A stretch of 64,000 nt of DNA from an uncultured Ruminococcus sp. (GTDB lineage: Bacteria > Bacillota > Clostridia > Oscillospirales > Ruminococcaceae), in the NCBI GenBank assembly GCA_947169885.1, contig CAMVRM010000001.1, positions 106,306 through 170,305 of the forward strand, given 5' to 3'. Shown here in pieces: positions 25,515 through 34,517 of this stretch (positions are counted from its first letter, which is position 1; every line of letters starts with the position of its first letter). Position numbers and translations under genes: made by a program. The notes below the pieces were generated by a model, which ran no database searches, was not told the DNA's origin, and was given only the letters and a program-made list of their open reading frames with translations.

Positions 25515-27002
25515 TTATTGCTGTGCCTCGCTTTCGTATTTTGCAGGATCATACAGAACAAAGCTGTCGTCAGATGCTCTGTTTGCTTCGGAAAAAGCCT
25601 TTGATGCCTTTTCAAGCAGCGAATCAAAATCCTCAGCGTTGTCGGGGTAAACGCTCACGCCGACATTTACGTGCAGCTTGAAAGAGTTATCATCGCCGAC
25701 TGCAAGATCTTTGAAGGAATTGAGGAAATCAGTGCAGTTCTGTTTCAGGTTCTGATGTGCTTTGGATATATCGAATTCGGAATAGTTGACAAATATGATG
25801 ATCCTGTCACCGGAAGTTCTGCCGATGAGGAAGTCCTTGCCCTCGAAAAAGCTTTCAGAATACTCTATAAGCTTTGTGCGTGTGTCGTCCCAATATTTTG
25901 CGGAGATCGCACTGCGGACCTGATCGGCATCTTTGACACCCAGCATTATGAAAGCGTAGGTACTGCCGACAAGGGAAGTTTCAAGAGTTTCGCTTATGTT
26001 CTCATCAAGACCGTATTCGTTGAGTCTGCCTGTCTGCGGATCGGTGAACTCGCTGCCCTCAGACTTTATCTCTTCGAGCCTGAACGGTGCAGCCGCCGCA
26101 AGCCCTGTAAGCCAGCAGATAACGATAATGCTTACGAAGAAAATGGTCGAAATGAGCAGAATGCCGTTTATAGGCAGGTCATCGACGGGCGCAGGAGAGA
26201 CAAGTATGATCCTCCAGCCCGCATCGACTGAGATAGATGCACCCAGCAGACTGTCTTTCACAACTGTCTCGCCGTTTTTGTTGACGAACAGGCTGTTTAT
26301 GTCATCTGAAAGCTTTGAGCCTGTTTTTAACCCTGTCTCATTGGAAACAATAACAACATCGTTATTATTGACCAGCGCATAGGTATTTTCAGAAAGTTCA
26401 ACATCGTAGAAAAGTGTTCTCAGTTCCTCGGTGTAGAACGAAAGGACAAACAGCGAATGGTCGGTGGCTCTGCGGACGTAGTAGACTTTGGAGGAACTTA
26501 CAGCAGGGGAGTAGAACCAGCAGTCACCGCTGCCGCCCAGTCTGTCGCTGAACAGGTCATAGCCCAGACGTGAGATAAGTTCCGATGTTCCCGAACTGAC
26601 TTTTCCGACTGTATCGGAGTCGGAGAACAGCACGAAAAAGTCATTGTAATTCCTGCCTGCGGAAAGCGAGAGCAAACGGTTTTTCATGTCGGTCTTGACG
26701 GTCTGTGCTTCGTAATCCTTGATGAACGATGTCACGGGGTCATAGTCGGTGATGCAGCCCTGCCTGAAAGCCTCAGTGCAGTCAAGTTCGGCATATGCGG
26801 TGAAATTGTTTATCGTTGCAGCCATTTGCAGGTCAAGTGCCGTTACCTGCGGACGTGAATTGTTGATAGCGGAGCTGCGGACGTGGCAGTATATCAAAAT
26901 ACTTCCTGTGAATACGATGACGAGCATGAGCAGTATGAAAAAGAATGTCATTCTGCTGCGAATACGTCTTACGGTCACAGATCTTTTAGGGGGTTGTGAC
27001 AT
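25515..27002 (-). CDS. Membrane sensor with Cache-like domain and degenerate GGDEF domain
   Basis: A 495-residue protein with a basic N-terminus, a transmembrane helix (about residues 20-42), an extracytoplasmic region of ~240 residues with dCache-like features, a second helix (about 288-312) and a cytoplasmic GGDEF-like domain. The active-site signature is changed: GRTSGDRIIIF stands where GRxGGDEFxxxL is expected. Diguanylate cyclase activity is therefore unlikely, and the domain probably senses or binds. The start at 27002 follows AAGGAG. A LexA-like box lies 25 bp upstream. It is coupled to a solute-binding lipoprotein gene. Confidence 0.82.
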   Translation of the reverse strand: MSQPPKRSVTVRRIRSRMTFFFILLMLVIVFTGSILIYCHVRSSAINNSRPQVTALDLQMAATINNFTAYAELDCTEAFRQGCITDYDPVTSFIKDYEAQTVKTDMKNRLLSLSAGRNYNDFFVLFSDSDTVGKVSSGTSELISRLGYDLFSDRLGGSGDCWFYSPAVSSSKVYYVRRATDHSLFVLSFYTEELRTLFYDVELSENTYALVNNNDVVIVSNETGLKTGSKLSDDINSLFVNKNGETVVKDSLLGASISVDAGWRIILVSPAPVDDLPINGILLISTIFFVSIIVICWLTGLAAAAPFRLEEIKSEGSEFTDPQTGRLNEYGLDENISETLETSLVGSTYAFIMLGVKDADQVRSAISAKYWDDTRTKLIEYSESFFEGKDFLIGRTSGDRIIIFVNYSEFDISKAHQNLKQNCTDFLNSFKDLAVGDDNSFKLHVNVGVSVYPDNAEDFDSLLEKASKAFSEANRASDDSFVLYDPAKYESEAQQ

Positions 27003-27026
27003 TATTTTCTCCTTATGATAAAATAT

Positions 27027-27040
27027 CGAACGTATGTTCT
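27027..27040 (-). promoter_or_regulatory. LexA-like operator upstream of the GGDEF-like gene
   Basis: CGAACGTATGTTCT fits the Gram-positive LexA (DinR) consensus CGAACRNRYGTTYG except at the last base. It lies in the 5' untranslated region, downstream of a minus-strand TATAAT at 27074-27079. Confidence 0.45.
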
Positions 27041-27277
27041 TGAACAAGACATATCTTGTATCAGTTCAACTTATATTATACCATTTTTTCCTGCTCATTG
27101 CAATAAGAATATTCCCTTTTTTACAACTTTTTTAGCATTTCACAGCGAGTTAAAATATTGGTAATGAATTATGCTGAAAAATGTCTTGAATAATATTGTG
27201 AAATATGTTATTCTAATAGGGGTAACTTATTTAATATAATATAGATATAAAGATCGGTCAAGGGAGGATCGCCACGA

Positions 27278-29626
27278 ATGAAGAAGGAAAGCTCTGCGGC
27301 GCAGGCGCTTGCAAGCAAGCAGGTCAGACGTGATCGGGGCAAAAAAATTGCGGCTGTTCTAGCAGGCATCGCAGTTATCGGGATCGGTGCGGTGAGCGTT
27401 GTTACTATCAGCAGGCTGAAACAGAATGATACGATATTGCTGGCGCAGAATCTTGTGTCGCAGTTTGAGATCAACACGACATACCGTGAACCTGAGCTGG
27501 CAGACGATGAAGATAATGACGGCGACGGGCTGACTAATGCCGAGGAGAAAAAACTGGGCACTAACCCTCTTGACGAGGACAGCGACTCAGACGGAGTTCC
27601 CGACGGCATTGAAGTCGGGCTGGAGACTGATCCGCTGAACCCCGATACCGACGGCGACACACTGCTTGACGGCTATGAACTGATACTTGGGCTTGACCCG
27701 AAAGAGGAACGCTCTGACGGAATAACCCGTGATGTTGTGCGGTTAATGAAATACTCGGTCAATGAGGGACAGATAACCGTTGACATGAAAGGCACTGCAA
27801 ACATTGCAGATGTGTCTGTGACAGAACTGAACCTGTTCGGCATAAGTTCAAACACGAGCATCGTCAGCAAGGCTTATGACATAATCTCAGACTATAAGTT
27901 CGACTATGCTTCCGTTACTTTTCAGGTGAGCAAAGACAGACTGCAAAAGCAGGGGATAGATATGTCGGATCTGTCGGTTTTGCGTTTTAATCCTGCGAAT
28001 CAGCAGTACACAAAGCTTGAAAGCACCTATGACGTTGACAAGGCTGTTGTCAAGGCGAATATCAACACCTACGGAACTTATGTCGTGGGTGTTGAAGGCT
28101 CGGTCAACAAAGCTCCGCTGACACGGATAGCGTTCCTGCTCGACAATTCCGGCTCGATGTACCCTGTTGAAAAATGTGCGGTCTCGCCCGAAAACGATGT
28201 AAACTTCAAGCGCCTTGACTTCACACGAAGCCTTATCAGCAAGATCGAGGGCGCAGGCGATTATCAGTATTCTATCGCAAAATTCACGGGCAATTACAAG
28301 CTTATGCAAAGCTTCACCACAAACACTGACAAGCTGAACGATGCGCTCAAACGTATCAGGAGCGATGAAGAGGTGTTTGACGGTTCGCACATCGAGACGG
28401 CGCTTGAAAAGTGCATGGGTTCTTTCGACAATACGAAATCCACCAACACAAGGAACATCATCGTTCTGCTGTCAGACGGCGCTTCGGACGAGATCGGCGC
28501 TAAGAGCATTGCACAGCTGGCAAAGCTTGCGGACGAAAAGAACATAATCATCATGACGGTCGGTCTGGGACGTGAGGCGGACAGGAACTGGCTCCAGAAC
28601 GTTTCGGCGGAGACAGGCGGAAAGTACTACTCGGCTTCCGATGCTGATGCACTGGAAAACGTTTACCACCAGATAGTGACTACACTTAATTATGATATAG
28701 TTGACTACTCAGAGAGCGAGGAGGCTGCTCAGGGCTATTCGCTCTACAACACGGGCTTTGACCCGATGAAGAACGGGCTTTCGGTGAAGAACTTCCGTGC
28801 ATCAAAAACGCCAAGTCTTGACTATGGCATAGCACTTCTTGCAAGAGACTGGTATGTGGGCAGACTTCCAATGAAGCTGGGCGGCATCAAGCCTTTTGAG
28901 GAAAGCAAGCAGAAGTATGAAGCCAAGGGTTATGACTTTAAAGGTACGGACGTTGAAAAACGGTTCAATAATCATCAGCCGCTTTCAAACCTTGTGCCGA
29001 AGCTTATGAGCGGTGAACTTGCGGACGTTAAGCGTTATCTTGATTACACTTCAATGGGCGGCACGCTCAGGGTCAAATCGGAACTTGAAAAGAAAGCCGA
29101 GAATCAGGGCTGGAAAGTCAAGGAATACAAGCTCAACGCAAACAATCTTCACTGGAACAGAGTTGAACTGCTGTCGCTGGACATCGCAGGTTCTGAGGAC
29201 AAGGTGAGGTTTTCCAGTTCCGACTGGGAGGCAGAACTTTACAAGGCGCTCTATCGTCTGAACGCTGTGCAGTGGGCTGATGACGGTGCGACTTTTGACC
29301 TGAGAAACGGCGATGAGGGCTTTGATAACCTCAAACGTCTGCTTGCGATAGGCGAGCCTGTTGTGACGATGATAGACGGTTCGCACACGGTCAACGCTAC
29401 GGGTCTTATCCAGGACAGCACCGACCACAGAAAATATATCCTCACGATATATGACAACAACTATCCGGGCGTGGAAAAGAAGCTTTATATCACAAAAACT
29501 ATCGTTGGCGACTTTGGCATTTCTGACGGCAAGAACGTTGACCTGCGCAAAGTCGGCGCAAAATACACCTGCGAGTATGAGGGCAAGCAGGTGGGCGTTG
29601 AGTTTTCTGATATTGCGGTACAATAA
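27278..29626 (+). CDS. Membrane-anchored vWA protein with calcium-binding TSP3 repeats
   Basis: A 782-residue protein after GGGAGGATC. Residues ~22-45 form a transmembrane anchor. Residues ~75-140 hold Asp-rich thrombospondin type 3-like repeats (DEDNDGDGLTNAEE, DSDSDGVPDGIE, DTDGDTLLDGYE) that should bind calcium. From about residue 283 a vWA domain starts with the metal site LLDNSGSMYP. The C-terminal ~200 residues look like a papain/C39-type fold (GEPVVTMIDGSHTVNATGL...YDNNYPG), but I see no obvious catalytic Cys, so it may be inactive. Role in adhesion or surface sensing is inferred. It is divergent from the GGDEF sensor gene. Confidence 0.85.
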   Translation: MKKESSAAQALASKQVRRDRGKKIAAVLAGIAVIGIGAVSVVTISRLKQNDTILLAQNLVSQFEINTTYREPELADDEDNDGDGLTNAEEKKLGTNPLDEDSDSDGVPDGIEVGLETDPLNPDTDGDTLLDGYELILGLDPKEERSDGITRDVVRLMKYSVNEGQITVDMKGTANIADVSVTELNLFGISSNTSIVSKAYDIISDYKFDYASVTFQVSKDRLQKQGIDMSDLSVLRFNPANQQYTKLESTYDVDKAVVKANINTYGTYVVGVEGSVNKAPLTRIAFLLDNSGSMYPVEKCAVSPENDVNFKRLDFTRSLISKIEGAGDYQYSIAKFTGNYKLMQSFTTNTDKLNDALKRIRSDEEVFDGSHIETALEKCMGSFDNTKSTNTRNIIVLLSDGASDEIGAKSIAQLAKLADEKNIIIMTVGLGREADRNWLQNVSAETGGKYYSASDADALENVYHQIVTTLNYDIVDYSESEEAAQGYSLYNTGFDPMKNGLSVKNFRASKTPSLDYGIALLARDWYVGRLPMKLGGIKPFEESKQKYEAKGYDFKGTDVEKRFNNHQPLSNLVPKLMSGELADVKRYLDYTSMGGTLRVKSELEKKAENQGWKVKEYKLNANNLHWNRVELLSLDIAGSEDKVRFSSSDWEAELYKALYRLNAVQWADDGATFDLRNGDEGFDNLKRLLAIGEPVVTMIDGSHTVNATGLIQDSTDHRKYILTIYDNNYPGVEKKLYITKTIVGDFGISDGKNVDLRKVGAKYTCEYEGKQVGVEFSDIAVQ

Positions 29627-29634
29627 TGACACGG

Positions 29635-29666
29635 AGAGAGGGCAGATGTGTGCCCTCTTTTTTTAT
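29635..29666 (+). terminator. Terminator of the vWA gene
   Basis: AGAGGGCA (29637-29644) pairs with TGCCCTCT (29651-29658) and is followed by T7. Confidence 0.9.
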
Positions 29667-29793
29667 GGTCGGTGCTGTTAATTTGTGAAAAACGTGGAAA
29701 AAGTAATCGTTTTCTATATAAAATGAACAAAATCTGTGTGAAAAATTTGTGATAAATTTGAGCATCAAACTAAAAGAAATTTTGCAAAAAGCC

Positions 29794-29822
29794 TTGATTT
29801 TCGGGCAAAAGTCTGCTATAAT
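29794..29822 (+). promoter_or_regulatory. Promoter of the Ser/Thr-rich surface protein
   Basis: TTGATT at 29794-29799 and TATAAT at 29817-29822 are 17 bp apart. Transcription would start about 80 nt before the gene. Confidence 0.75.
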
Positions 29823-29908
29823 AGAAGAAGGATCATCGGGATAACTATATGTTTTCCCCTGAACCTCTTTTATGAGAACGATCTTTTTACAATATGGAGG
29901 AGATTAAA

Positions 29909-31006
29909 ATGAAAATTGCTAAGATCATTGCCGGTATGTCTGCTCTCTCTATGGCAGCAGCTATGGCAGCAGTACCTGTTTCCGCTGAGGAAGCAGTTGC
30001 AAACAGCTTTTACCCTGCAACTTATGACGTTACTTATGTTTATTCGGGCGCAGACATCGCAGCAGTAGCAGGCGATGCTGTTGTTGACCCTACTGAGGAT
30101 GCTCTTAAGGACAAGAAGGCTCAGCTCGTTGGTTACACAAATGCCGAAACAGGCAAGGTAGACACCTATAACCTCGGATTCAACATTCAGGTAGGTCACA
30201 TGACCAATGCTAAGCTGACTATCGAAGTTACAAGTTCGACTAACAACATTTACGATGGCACCGCAGGCACAGGCTCGGGCTTTATGTACACCGTTCAGCC
30301 TTCGTGGAACGGTAACTCGCCTAAGGATGATGAGCAGGGCTGGAAAAAGTATGAGTACGAAGAGGACGGCACCACCCAGAAAATGGCATGGGGCGCTTGC
30401 GACATCAACAATATGTCCACAGGTAAGGGCAAGTTCAACGGTGAGTGGGCTCAGATCACTCTGACCGACACCGATGTTTCCGCTCTGACTTTCACCGTTC
30501 ACGTTGACTGCTCCGAGTCTACATGGGAGTATCACCCTTATTCTGCCGATGAGCCGCAGAATAACAATTACAGAGTATTCAGCATGACCGCAGGCACTGT
30601 AAAGCCTAACAACGTTGATACTTACGTTGAGGATCCTGAACAGGGATTCTGGGGTATCGTTGACATCGACGAGATCAACAAGCAGATCCCCGGCGGCGTA
30701 ACAAGCCCCGAAGCAGGCGACTCCAAGTCTGACAGTTCTTCCACTGCTGACAGCAGCTCCACTTCTTCAAACACAAACTCGAGCAGCAGCAGTTCTTCTT
30801 CTAGCAACACTAGCAGCAAGACTTCTTCTACCACCACAACAACCAGCAAGACTACCACTACCACCACAACAACTACTACCGCAAGCACAGCTTCCACAGC
30901 TGCTTCCGACAACACCGAGAATGCAGCAAGCGGTGCAGCAGCAGGCGTTGGTCTTGCTATCGCAGCTCTCGCAGGTGCAGCGATCGTTGTTTCCCGCAAG
31001 AGATAA
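29909..31006 (+). CDS. Secreted, C-terminally anchored Ser/Thr-rich surface protein
   Basis: A 365-residue protein with a signal peptide cleaved near VSAEE. A ~240-residue domain rich in aromatic and Asn/Asp residues follows, perhaps a carbohydrate-binding beta-sandwich. The linker is about 70 residues of almost pure Ser and Thr. A hydrophobic tail ends in the basic residues SRKR. Tail layout is that of a sortase substrate, but where LPxTG or NPxTG would be expected I read TENAASGAAAG, so the sorting signal is degenerate or different. The strong GGAGGAGA site and consensus-like promoter suggest high expression. The binding function is inferred only. Confidence 0.75.
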   Translation: MKIAKIIAGMSALSMAAAMAAVPVSAEEAVANSFYPATYDVTYVYSGADIAAVAGDAVVDPTEDALKDKKAQLVGYTNAETGKVDTYNLGFNIQVGHMTNAKLTIEVTSSTNNIYDGTAGTGSGFMYTVQPSWNGNSPKDDEQGWKKYEYEEDGTTQKMAWGACDINNMSTGKGKFNGEWAQITLTDTDVSALTFTVHVDCSESTWEYHPYSADEPQNNNYRVFSMTAGTVKPNNVDTYVEDPEQGFWGIVDIDEINKQIPGGVTSPEAGDSKSDSSSTADSSSTSSNTNSSSSSSSSSNTSSKTSSTTTTTSKTTTTTTTTTTASTASTAASDNTENAASGAAAGVGLAIAALAGAAIVVSRKR

Positions 31007-31038
31007 TTGGCTGAGATAATAAGCTGAAAATCAAACAT

Positions 31039-31070
31039 AAGAGACTGTTGTTCGCAGCAGTCTCTTTTTT
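31039..31070 (+). terminator. Terminator of the surface protein gene
   Basis: AGAGACTG (31040-31047) pairs with CAGTCTCT (31058-31065), followed by T6. Confidence 0.85.
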
Positions 31071-31086
31071 GGTTATGCGGATAAAT

Positions 31087-31118
31087 AATAAAAAAGCCCT
31101 CGGCTTGTGACCGAGGGA
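31087..31118 (-). terminator. Terminator of the following lipoprotein gene
   Basis: Minus-strand CCCTCGG (31111-31117) pairs with CCGAGGG (31097-31103), followed by CTTTTTT. Confidence 0.85.
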
Positions 31119-31145
31119 CAGTGTGATGTTTGTGTTTTTACTAAA

Positions 31146-32273
31146 TTATTCCTTAACAGGAGTACCAAGATCCATGTCCTTGTAGCTGGTGATTATACCT
31201 GCTTCGTCACGGGTGATAACGCCGTCAGGGAGAATATCGGTGTTGTCCTGCTGTTCGTAGGAAGCGCCGCCGGGGATATTCTCAGCAGGAACGGGGATAA
31301 CGTTTCCGTCCTCGTCCTCGAATACGATGTCAGCAACATACCAGTCAATGTGGCTCTTTACCTTCCATGCCATCATGGTCATGTAGTTCGTCTCGTACTC
31401 AGCCTTGAACATTGCGCTGTCCTTCAGACCGGGACGAGCCATTACCTCAGTGTATGCCCACTGGTTAGCCCACTCAGTTTCGCTGTCCTCGCCGCTCATA
31501 ATAGAAGCGCAGCTCCACTCAATAAGGTTGCCGTCCCACTTGTCGTTGTTGTTGCAGCCGAATGCGCCGCCGTACCAGCCAACAGTTACAGGACCCAGAC
31601 CAGCCTCGCCTGCGTTCTCGTCATAAACAGCCTGATCTCTTGCGATGCACACAAAGTCAGCTTTCATGGTGAATATCTTCTCCATGTCTTCCTCGTGACC
31701 TGCGAACAGCTTGTTCATGTCAAAGCGGATTTTCGGGGTCTGGTAATTGGGCATACCGTGGGAGAAAGTGTTCTCCTTTTCAAACAGCTCGTTGAGCTTG
31801 AGCATAGGAATGCCTGCAACGTCCTCAACAGTCAGTTCCATGCAAGCCTCATCGCCCATATCGTAGTAACCCTCATCACCGGGGTGCTTGCCGTTTACTT
31901 CCTCGTTGAACATCTCAACGAAAGCGTTAACATCGGTATCAGCAGCGAATTTAAGGGAAGCGTTTTCGTAGTTCTTCAGAGCATCAGCCACGCCCGAGAT
32001 AGGAGTGAACTGTGCGCCTGCGGAAGCAGTGCTGTCAGACTTAGACTCGTCAGCGGTGCTTTCCTCAGCTTTGGACTCCTCAGCGGTGCTTTCAGCAACG
32101 GATTCCTCAGCACTGTCAGCAGCCGACTCCTCGGTGCTTTCAGCAGCGCTCTCAGCAGCCTTTGTTGTAGTGGTGGCAGCAGTGCTTGACGAATCGGAAT
32201 CGTCAGAGCCGCAGGCTGTCATCATAGAAGCCGCAAGGATAGCAGCAACTGTGCAAGCTAAAAACTTCTTCAT
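31146..32273 (-). CDS. Large acidic lipoprotein, unknown function
   Basis: A 375-residue predicted lipoprotein with lipobox MMTAC (Cys ~21). A linker of about 65 residues, nearly all Ala, Glu, Ser, Thr and Asp with repeated AEES/AESTEES patterns, is followed by a ~280-residue domain. That domain contains WYGGAFGCNNNDKWDGNLIEW and many aromatic residues, and near its end IPGG. The neighbouring surface protein also has an IPGG segment after its domain, so the two may be distantly related; this is a weak similarity. Start ATG 32273 follows GGAGG. Monocistronic, convergent with the surface protein gene. Confidence 0.8.
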   Translation of the reverse strand: MKKFLACTVAAILAASMMTACGSDDSDSSSTAATTTTKAAESAAESTEESAADSAEESVAESTAEESKAEESTADESKSDSTASAGAQFTPISGVADALKNYENASLKFAADTDVNAFVEMFNEEVNGKHPGDEGYYDMGDEACMELTVEDVAGIPMLKLNELFEKENTFSHGMPNYQTPKIRFDMNKLFAGHEEDMEKIFTMKADFVCIARDQAVYDENAGEAGLGPVTVGWYGGAFGCNNNDKWDGNLIEWSCASIMSGEDSETEWANQWAYTEVMARPGLKDSAMFKAEYETNYMTMMAWKVKSHIDWYVADIVFEDEDGNVIPVPAENIPGGASYEQQDNTDILPDGVITRDEAGIITSYKDMDLGTPVKE

Positions 32274-32322
32274 AAATAATAACCTCCGTATAATAACAAA
32301 TAATCAAACTTCTTTATAGTCA

Positions 32323-32351
32323 ATTATAGCATAACTAAGGGCTTTTTGCAA
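32323..32351 (-). promoter_or_regulatory. Promoter of the acidic lipoprotein gene
   Basis: Minus-strand TTGCAA (32346-32351) and TATAAT (32323-32328) are 17 bp apart. Confidence 0.75.
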
Positions 32352-32438
32352 TATGCGCTTTATACAATAATAAATAATGCTTTTGGTGATTTTGTATAGA
32401 AAACGTTTACAAAACCGTGCAGTTTATACAAATGGAAG

Positions 32439-33182
32439 TCAGATTTTCTTGCAGTCGATGTCGATCCATGAGGGCTTGAAACCGCTTGCAAGGGCGATCT
32501 TCTGAGAGTGGTAATTTCCGACAGCCGCCCCGTAAAACGGCGTTTCGCCCAGTTCGATGATCTTGTTTTTGAGCAGAGTGACAAGAGTTTTGCCCACGCC
32601 TTTCGAGCGGTACTCGGGAAAAACATCAATGCCTATCTGCAAGAGGTGGGGAGCGTCTTCCGAGCAGCCTGCCATGCCCATTATTCTGTCGCCGTCATAA
32701 GCACAGACGGCTATACGGTCGGGACGGTTCGGGTCGAACTCGGGGCAGAGTGCGTGCGCAAAGCGTTTCTCGGCGTAAAACGGCATGATGTCCTCACCGA
32801 AGAACCATTTGACGGGAAAATCGGGCGTGACCTGCACCTCACGGCAGGGGAGGAACATATGGTGTGTCTGCGTGAGTGTGTAGCCGCGGCGTTCAAGTTC
32901 GGCGTTTATCTTCATAAGGCTGTGAAGCTCGAAAAGCCAGTGACTGTGTGTATTTTCGAGCATTTCGTGAAGAAAATCATGAAGCGAGGGGTCGGCAGTT
33001 ATGACGGAATTTCCGCCGAAAGTCACCATTTGGAAGAACGGGCACTTGCTGATGTAGACACGCCGTCCTGCGTTTTCGGCGGCAGTTGTGAGAACGTCAT
33101 TGCTTGCGAAGAAGTCCTCGGGTGAGCAGTTTAGTTCGATGCTGAGTTGTTTGGTGAATGTTGAGAGATATTTTTGATACAT
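32439..33182 (-). CDS. GNAT-family N-acetyltransferase
   Basis: A 247-residue protein whose C-terminal ~100 residues carry the acetyl-CoA-binding GNAT signature: IGIDVFPEYRSKGVGKTLVTLL, with the RxxGxG loop, followed by GNYHSQKIALASGF. The N-terminal half is a less conserved helical/beta region. Substrate unknown. The start at 33182 follows AAAGGA; the longer frame to 33290 would run back into the upstream acyltransferase gene. It lies 14 nt after that gene's stop, so they form an operon. Confidence 0.85.
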   Translation of the reverse strand: MYQKYLSTFTKQLSIELNCSPEDFFASNDVLTTAAENAGRRVYISKCPFFQMVTFGGNSVITADPSLHDFLHEMLENTHSHWLFELHSLMKINAELERRGYTLTQTHHMFLPCREVQVTPDFPVKWFFGEDIMPFYAEKRFAHALCPEFDPNRPDRIAVCAYDGDRIMGMAGCSEDAPHLLQIGIDVFPEYRSKGVGKTLVTLLKNKIIELGETPFYGAAVGNYHSQKIALASGFKPSWIDIDCKKI

Positions 33183-33196
33183 TTGAGTTTTTTCCT

Positions 33197-34267
33197 TTAT
33201 GTTCTGACTGATTTTGCAGGCGAAACGGGTTTCCTTAACATTCGTGGACGGCGCTTTATCAGTTCGGCGAAAAAGCTGTACAGAATACACACTGCCGAAG
33301 TGACGGTAACGGTCATCAGAAATACGAACGCCGCACAGCTATATCCCTCAAATCTCAGCGACAGCGCAAGCATTTCGGCAAGTGCAATAGTCGGGACAGG
33401 GGGATAGTGAAGCACCATGATGAGCATGGAATTGCGCCCTAAGAATTTGAGCGGCAGGATATTTTCAGGGAGCAGGGTGCAGAGAGAAACTATCATGATA
33501 CTGCCTGCCATGCCTGTGATGATAAACGCCGCAGTGTTGTCAAATTTCATTTTATAGAGGTTCGCAGCCGAGGGGAGCAGGATATTCACCGCCGCAAAAA
33601 CTGCCGCCGACACAGCAAGAAGTGCGCTTTTGCGGCGAAGGTTTTCTGTTCTTGCGCAGGTGAAAGTCCCGCTCATGACACAGCCTAATGTTACGAAGAA
33701 AATGCAGGGGAACAGGCGGTAAAATGCAATGATCGGCAGGCGCACATAATAGCGGAACACGCCGTAAAACACCTGAACGGCACTGCCGAGCGCTATCGTC
33801 ATACTGCCCGAAAATGCGAGCAGATAAAGCTTGTTCATGCCGAGTTTGTAAACGAGCAGGATCACCAGCACCTCTGCCATGAACAGCGCTGAGAGAAACC
33901 ATAGGGGAGCGATGCCCCTGAACGTCAGGACGGCGGCGGAGTTGCGTTTGATGATGCGCAGGATACCCTCGCCTGCAATGACACATTTGAGCAGAATATA
34001 AACAGCGCTCCACGAAAAATAGGGGATAAGCAGCCGCTTTGCAAGCTTTTTTATGTCGGAGCGGCAGGGGGTTCGGCTTAGGTATTTTTTTTCGAGCGTC
34101 AGTCCGCTGACAAAGAAAAACAGCGGCATATGGAACGAATATATGATGTTCGTCAGTGTCCTGAAAGTCTCGCCGCAGCCCAGCAGCTGCATATGTCCAA
34201 GCACAACCAGCAGTATGCCGATGCCTTTTGCGTAATCTATACCGTCTGAGCGTTTATTGTCTGCCAT
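33197..34267 (-). CDS. Membrane acyltransferase, acyltransferase-3 family
   Basis: A 356-residue integral membrane protein with about ten hydrophobic helices. It begins with a short cytoplasmic segment (GIDYAKGIGILLVVLGH) that carries the conserved His in the first helix. The family transfers acetyl or succinyl groups to surface polysaccharides, peptidoglycan or antibiotics; the substrate here is unknown. Start ATG 34267 is chosen over the codon at 34279 because the short N-terminus fits the family. It is first in a two-gene unit with a GNAT enzyme. Confidence 0.88.
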   Translation of the reverse strand: MADNKRSDGIDYAKGIGILLVVLGHMQLLGCGETFRTLTNIIYSFHMPLFFFVSGLTLEKKYLSRTPCRSDIKKLAKRLLIPYFSWSAVYILLKCVIAGEGILRIIKRNSAAVLTFRGIAPLWFLSALFMAEVLVILLVYKLGMNKLYLLAFSGSMTIALGSAVQVFYGVFRYYVRLPIIAFYRLFPCIFFVTLGCVMSGTFTCARTENLRRKSALLAVSAAVFAAVNILLPSAANLYKMKFDNTAAFIITGMAGSIMIVSLCTLLPENILPLKFLGRNSMLIMVLHYPPVPTIALAEMLALSLRFEGYSCAAFVFLMTVTVTSAVCILYSFFAELIKRRPRMLRKPVSPAKSVRT

Positions 34268-34369
34268 GTTCAACACCACACTTTTTGATCCGGAATGGTT
34301 GGCCGTAAACTGTTTTTTATTATAACGTTTGATAAGTGATAAACTTATGCCACAAAGTTACATGATTTA

Positions 34370-34398
34370 ATTATAACACTTATAATTGTAAAATGCAA
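34370..34398 (-). promoter_or_regulatory. Promoter of the acyltransferase unit
   Basis: Minus-strand TTGCAT (34393-34398) and TATAAT (34370-34375) are 17 bp apart. Confidence 0.65.
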
Positions 34399-34446
34399 GT
34401 GGATATGTATGATTTTTTTGATAAATAAGGAATTTTTGGAAAACTA

Positions 34447-34475
34447 TTGACATACGATATTGTGTGTGTTATAAT
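34447..34475 (+). promoter_or_regulatory. Promoter of the 120-residue acidic protein gene
   Basis: Perfect TTGACA (34447-34452) and TATAAT (34470-34475) with a 17-bp spacer. Confidence 0.85.
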
Positions 34476-34517
34476 ATATGTGCTTTTTAGCAATTAAAAT
34501 AAAGGAGCGGACAAAAT

